Assembly (NCBI GenBank): GCA_964617995.1
Contig: CAZTXD010000157.1
Span: 1 to 7,971 of the forward strand
Direction of reading: 5' to 3'
Source: CAZTXD01 sp964617995
GTDB taxonomy: Bacteria; Actinomycetota; Acidimicrobiia; Spongiisociales; ZC4RG35
DNA length: 7,971 nucleotides
Shown here: positions 6,542 through 7,971 of the stretch, one piece after another
How positions within the stretch are numbered: the stretch's first letter is position 1
How the letters are laid out: each line of letters opens with the position of its first letter
The notes under the pieces: generated by a model
The model's input: only the letters and a program-made list of their open reading frames with translations
Database searches by the model: none
What the model was told of the DNA's origin: nothing
Position numbers and translations under genes: made by a program

Positions 6542-6553
6542 GCGGGAACCGCC
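6541..6553 (+). other. Short perfect hairpin after aminotransferase stop
   Basis: GGCGG, GAA, CCGCC forms a 5-bp stem with a 3-nt loop starting on the last base of the stop codon. No U-run follows, so it is not a convincing terminator. It may mark or stabilise the 3' end, or simply reflect GC-rich sequence. Confidence 0.35.
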
Positions 6554-6579
6554 ACGCCCCTCCCGACGTCGGATGGAGC

Positions 6580-7404
6580 ATGAAAGCACCTCTCATCGGC
6601 CTGGTCGTGGCCGGTCTCCTCACCTCGTGCGCAGGTGACGGCGGCGGCGCCATGACCACCGCCCCGTCGAATCCCGACGAGGTGGTCCTCACCGTCACCT
6701 CCGAAGGCGGGTTCGTACCCGTCGAGTTCAACCTGGAGCGGATGCCCCGTTTCCTCCTCACCGCCGGCGGCACCCTCTACTACCAGGGGCCGGTTCCGAT
6801 GATCTTCCCCGGGCCGCTTCTGCCCAACGTGCAGGTCACGTCGGTGGACCGTGCGACATTCGACGAGATCATGGGACTCGTCGACGAGCTGGGACTTCCC
6901 GATATCGACGAGCGGATCGACGACTCGGGAGCGGAGATGGTGGCCGACGCCTCCACCGAGTTCATCACGTTCTACGACGAGGAGGGCCCCCACCGGCTGG
7001 GGATCTACGCCCTGGGGATGGTGGAAGGGGGCGGCGCCTCCATCGACCGGATCCTGGCGACGGAGGTCGTCCAGTTGCTCGACGCCGCCTCCGCCGCCGG
7101 CGAGTCCACCGAGTACCGGCCCGACCGCCTCCAGGTGGCAGCCGGACCGCCGCTCGGGTTCGAGGAGGAGGCGACCAGCGTCGAGGACTGGCCGCTGGAA
7201 GTCCCCTACGCGGACATGGAGGCGTGGGGTGCCGGATGGAGTTGTGTAGAGGTGGGCGGCAGCGCGGTGGAGGGACTGCTGGAGACGTTCGGCGCCGCCA
7301 CCCAGGCGACCCTCTGGGACACCGGAGACGAAGAGGTCAGCATCCGCGCCCGGCCCCTCCTGCCCGGCGAGACGGCCTGCGGAGGAGAACCGGCGACGGG
7401 CTGA
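6580..7404 (+). CDS. Secreted lipoprotein of unknown function
   Basis: Predicted lipoprotein of 274 residues. The signal sequence MKAPLIGLVVAGLLTSC ends in lipobox LLTSC with Cys17 as the anchor, followed by a Gly/Thr/Ser-rich linker to about residue 31. Residues 34-170 form a beta-rich region (VVLTVTSEGGFVP, GGTLYYQGPVP) and then a stretch with FDEIMGLVDELGLPDID, a pattern I associate with uncharacterised actinobacterial lipoproteins. The remainder to 274 is acidic, with Cys222 and Cys267. I assign no function. The ATG at 6580 is chosen because the signal peptide starts there; the RBS (GGATGGAG) is close and weak, and the same frame is open upstream only as a shadow of the aminotransferase. 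It lies 38 nt after the aminotransferase stop, so co-transcription is likely. Confidence 0.85.
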   Translation: MKAPLIGLVVAGLLTSCAGDGGGAMTTAPSNPDEVVLTVTSEGGFVPVEFNLERMPRFLLTAGGTLYYQGPVPMIFPGPLLPNVQVTSVDRATFDEIMGLVDELGLPDIDERIDDSGAEMVADASTEFITFYDEEGPHRLGIYALGMVEGGGASIDRILATEVVQLLDAASAAGESTEYRPDRLQVAAGPPLGFEEEATSVEDWPLEVPYADMEAWGAGWSCVEVGGSAVEGLLETFGAATQATLWDTGDEEVSIRARPLLPGETACGGEPATG

Positions 7405-7424
7405 CGGCGTCTAGCATCGCCGTC
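7403..7424 (+). promoter_or_regulatory. 7-bp inverted repeat enclosing a TAGCAT box
   Basis: GACGGCG (7403-7409) and CGCCGTC (7418-7424) are exact complements around an 8-nt loop that contains TAGCAT (7412-7417). The box fits TANNNT and is 9 nt before the DUF456 ATG, while the dyad starts inside the preceding stop codon. It could be an operator dyad over a near-leaderless promoter, or a small hairpin ending the lipoprotein message. No U-run follows and no -35 box is visible. Confidence 0.45.
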
Positions 7425-7426
7425 TG

Positions 7427-7909
7427 ATGGATCCCTTCGGCGAGGTGCTGGTCGGGCTCGTCATCCTGATCGGCCTGCTCGGGATCGTCCTGCCCATCCT
7501 CCCGGGCCTGCTCCTGGAGGTGGGCGCCGTCCTCGTCTGGGCGTTCGTCGAAGGCGGAGGGTCCGCCTGGAGCGTGGCGGCGGCGGTGGTGGTCGTGGCC
7601 GTCGCCGGCACCTGGGTGAAGTATCTGATCCCCGGCCGGAGACTGCGGGAGGCCGGCATCCCGAAAACGACGCTGATCCTCGCCGGTGTCCTCGCCATCG
7701 TCGGTTTCTTCGTCATCCCGCTCATAGGGGCTCCGATCGGCTTCGTGGCCGGCACCTACCTGGCCGAGCGGAACCGCCTCGGTGCCCGGGAGGCGTGGCC
7801 GTCGACGACGTCGTCGGTGAAGGCGGTGGGCCTCGCCATCGGCATCGAACTGGCCGCCGGTCTGGCCATAGCCGCGCTCTGGCTCATCGCCGTCATCTGG
7901 GTCACGTGA
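7427..7909 (+). CDS. DUF456 family membrane protein
   Basis: Small integral membrane protein of 160 residues. Hydrophobic stretches cover about residues 5-41 (broken by LPILPG at 22-27), 47-68, 81-113 and 132-158. The LPILPGLLL motif after a glycine-rich first helix, and the glycine-rich GAPIGFVAGTYLAE (101-114), match the DUF456 pattern as I know it. The family's biochemical role is not established. No Shine-Dalgarno sequence is visible before the ATG at 7427. A TAGCAT box 9 nt upstream suggests a leaderless or nearly leaderless transcript, so it may be expressed apart from the upstream lipoprotein. A palindrome copy begins 8 nt after its TGA. Confidence 0.88.
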   Translation: MDPFGEVLVGLVILIGLLGIVLPILPGLLLEVGAVLVWAFVEGGGSAWSVAAAVVVVAVAGTWVKYLIPGRRLREAGIPKTTLILAGVLAIVGFFVIPLIGAPIGFVAGTYLAERNRLGAREAWPSTTSSVKAVGLAIGIELAAGLAIAALWLIAVIWVT

Positions 7910-7917
7910 GCGCTACT

Positions 7918-7971
7918 CCGTTTTCGCGCATCGAATGCGCGCTATAGCGCGCATTCGATGCGCGAAAACGG
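7918..7971. repeat. 54-nt perfect palindrome, copy 2
   Basis: Bases 7918-7944 are the exact reverse complement of 7945-7971, with TATA at the centre. It matches 70-123 at 51 of 54 positions. The differences are A85/G7933, G98/A7946 and T108/C7956; the first and third are partners in the stem. It begins 8 nt after the DUF456 stop codon and reaches the last base of the window, so its right flank is unseen. Each arm again contains CGCGCAT, three bases, ATGCGCG. As with copy 1, there is no U-run after the stem. Confidence 0.93.

Noticed and set aside
6424..6579. Upstream extension of the second lipoprotein
   Set aside because: It overlaps the aminotransferase in another frame, and the signal peptide starts at 6580.
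5243..6589. Long minus-strand open frame opposite the aminotransferase
   Set aside because: It mirrors the codon structure of the aminotransferase, has low-complexity composition, no recognisable motifs, and the plus frame has complete PLP motifs.
69..7971. Composite mobile element bounded by the two palindromes
   Set aside because: There is no transposase, integrase or resolvase gene, no visible target duplication in the seen flanks, and the content looks like ordinary metabolic genes.
7918..7971. Protelomerase-type telomere site
   Set aside because: Length and symmetry resemble such sites, with a CG-rich centre, but copy 1 is internal with sequence on both sides, no protelomerase is present, and the gene content is chromosomal in style.

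Overview
The window is GC-rich, uses GTG and TTG starts as well as ATG, encodes several secreted lipoproteins, and has leaderless-looking promoters (TANNNT a few bases before an ATG). Together these suggest a high-GC actinobacterium, perhaps an uncultured acidimicrobium-like lineage. That assignment is an inference from style, not from a marker gene.

Layout: a 56-nt near-perfect palindrome (69-124) lies just beyond the 3' end of a minus-strand purine-degradation operon (3719 down to 135). In transcription order the operon is allantoinase, then a fused allantoicase/OHCU decarboxylase, then factor-independent uricase. Its genes are packed with a 1-nt gap and an ATGA overlap, each junction having a strong Shine-Dalgarno sequence, so the three proteins are probably translationally coupled. 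They cover urate to 5-hydroxyisourate, OHCU to allantoin, allantoin to allantoate, and allantoate to ureidoglycolate plus urea. HIU hydrolase (the second step) and any ureidoglycolate-consuming enzyme are not in the window.

A 61-bp divergent gap (3720-3780) separates this operon from plus-strand genes: a three-part lipoprotein with a PrcB-like middle segment (3781-5121), a class III PLP aminotransferase (5264-6541), a second lipoprotein (6580-7404) and a four-segment DUF456 membrane protein (7427-7909). The 142-bp gap before the aminotransferase is not empty. It holds a TAGGAT box, a 17-codon ORF starting exactly 9 nt after it, and an 8-bp inverted repeat that can cover the aminotransferase ribosome binding site. 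This looks like a leader-peptide switch.

A second copy of the palindrome (7918-7971, perfect in the visible part) follows the DUF456 stop codon by 8 nt and runs to the last base of the window. The two copies differ at three positions, two of which are a compensating A:T to G:C pair. The palindrome family and the leader-peptide arrangement are the two features most worth following up.
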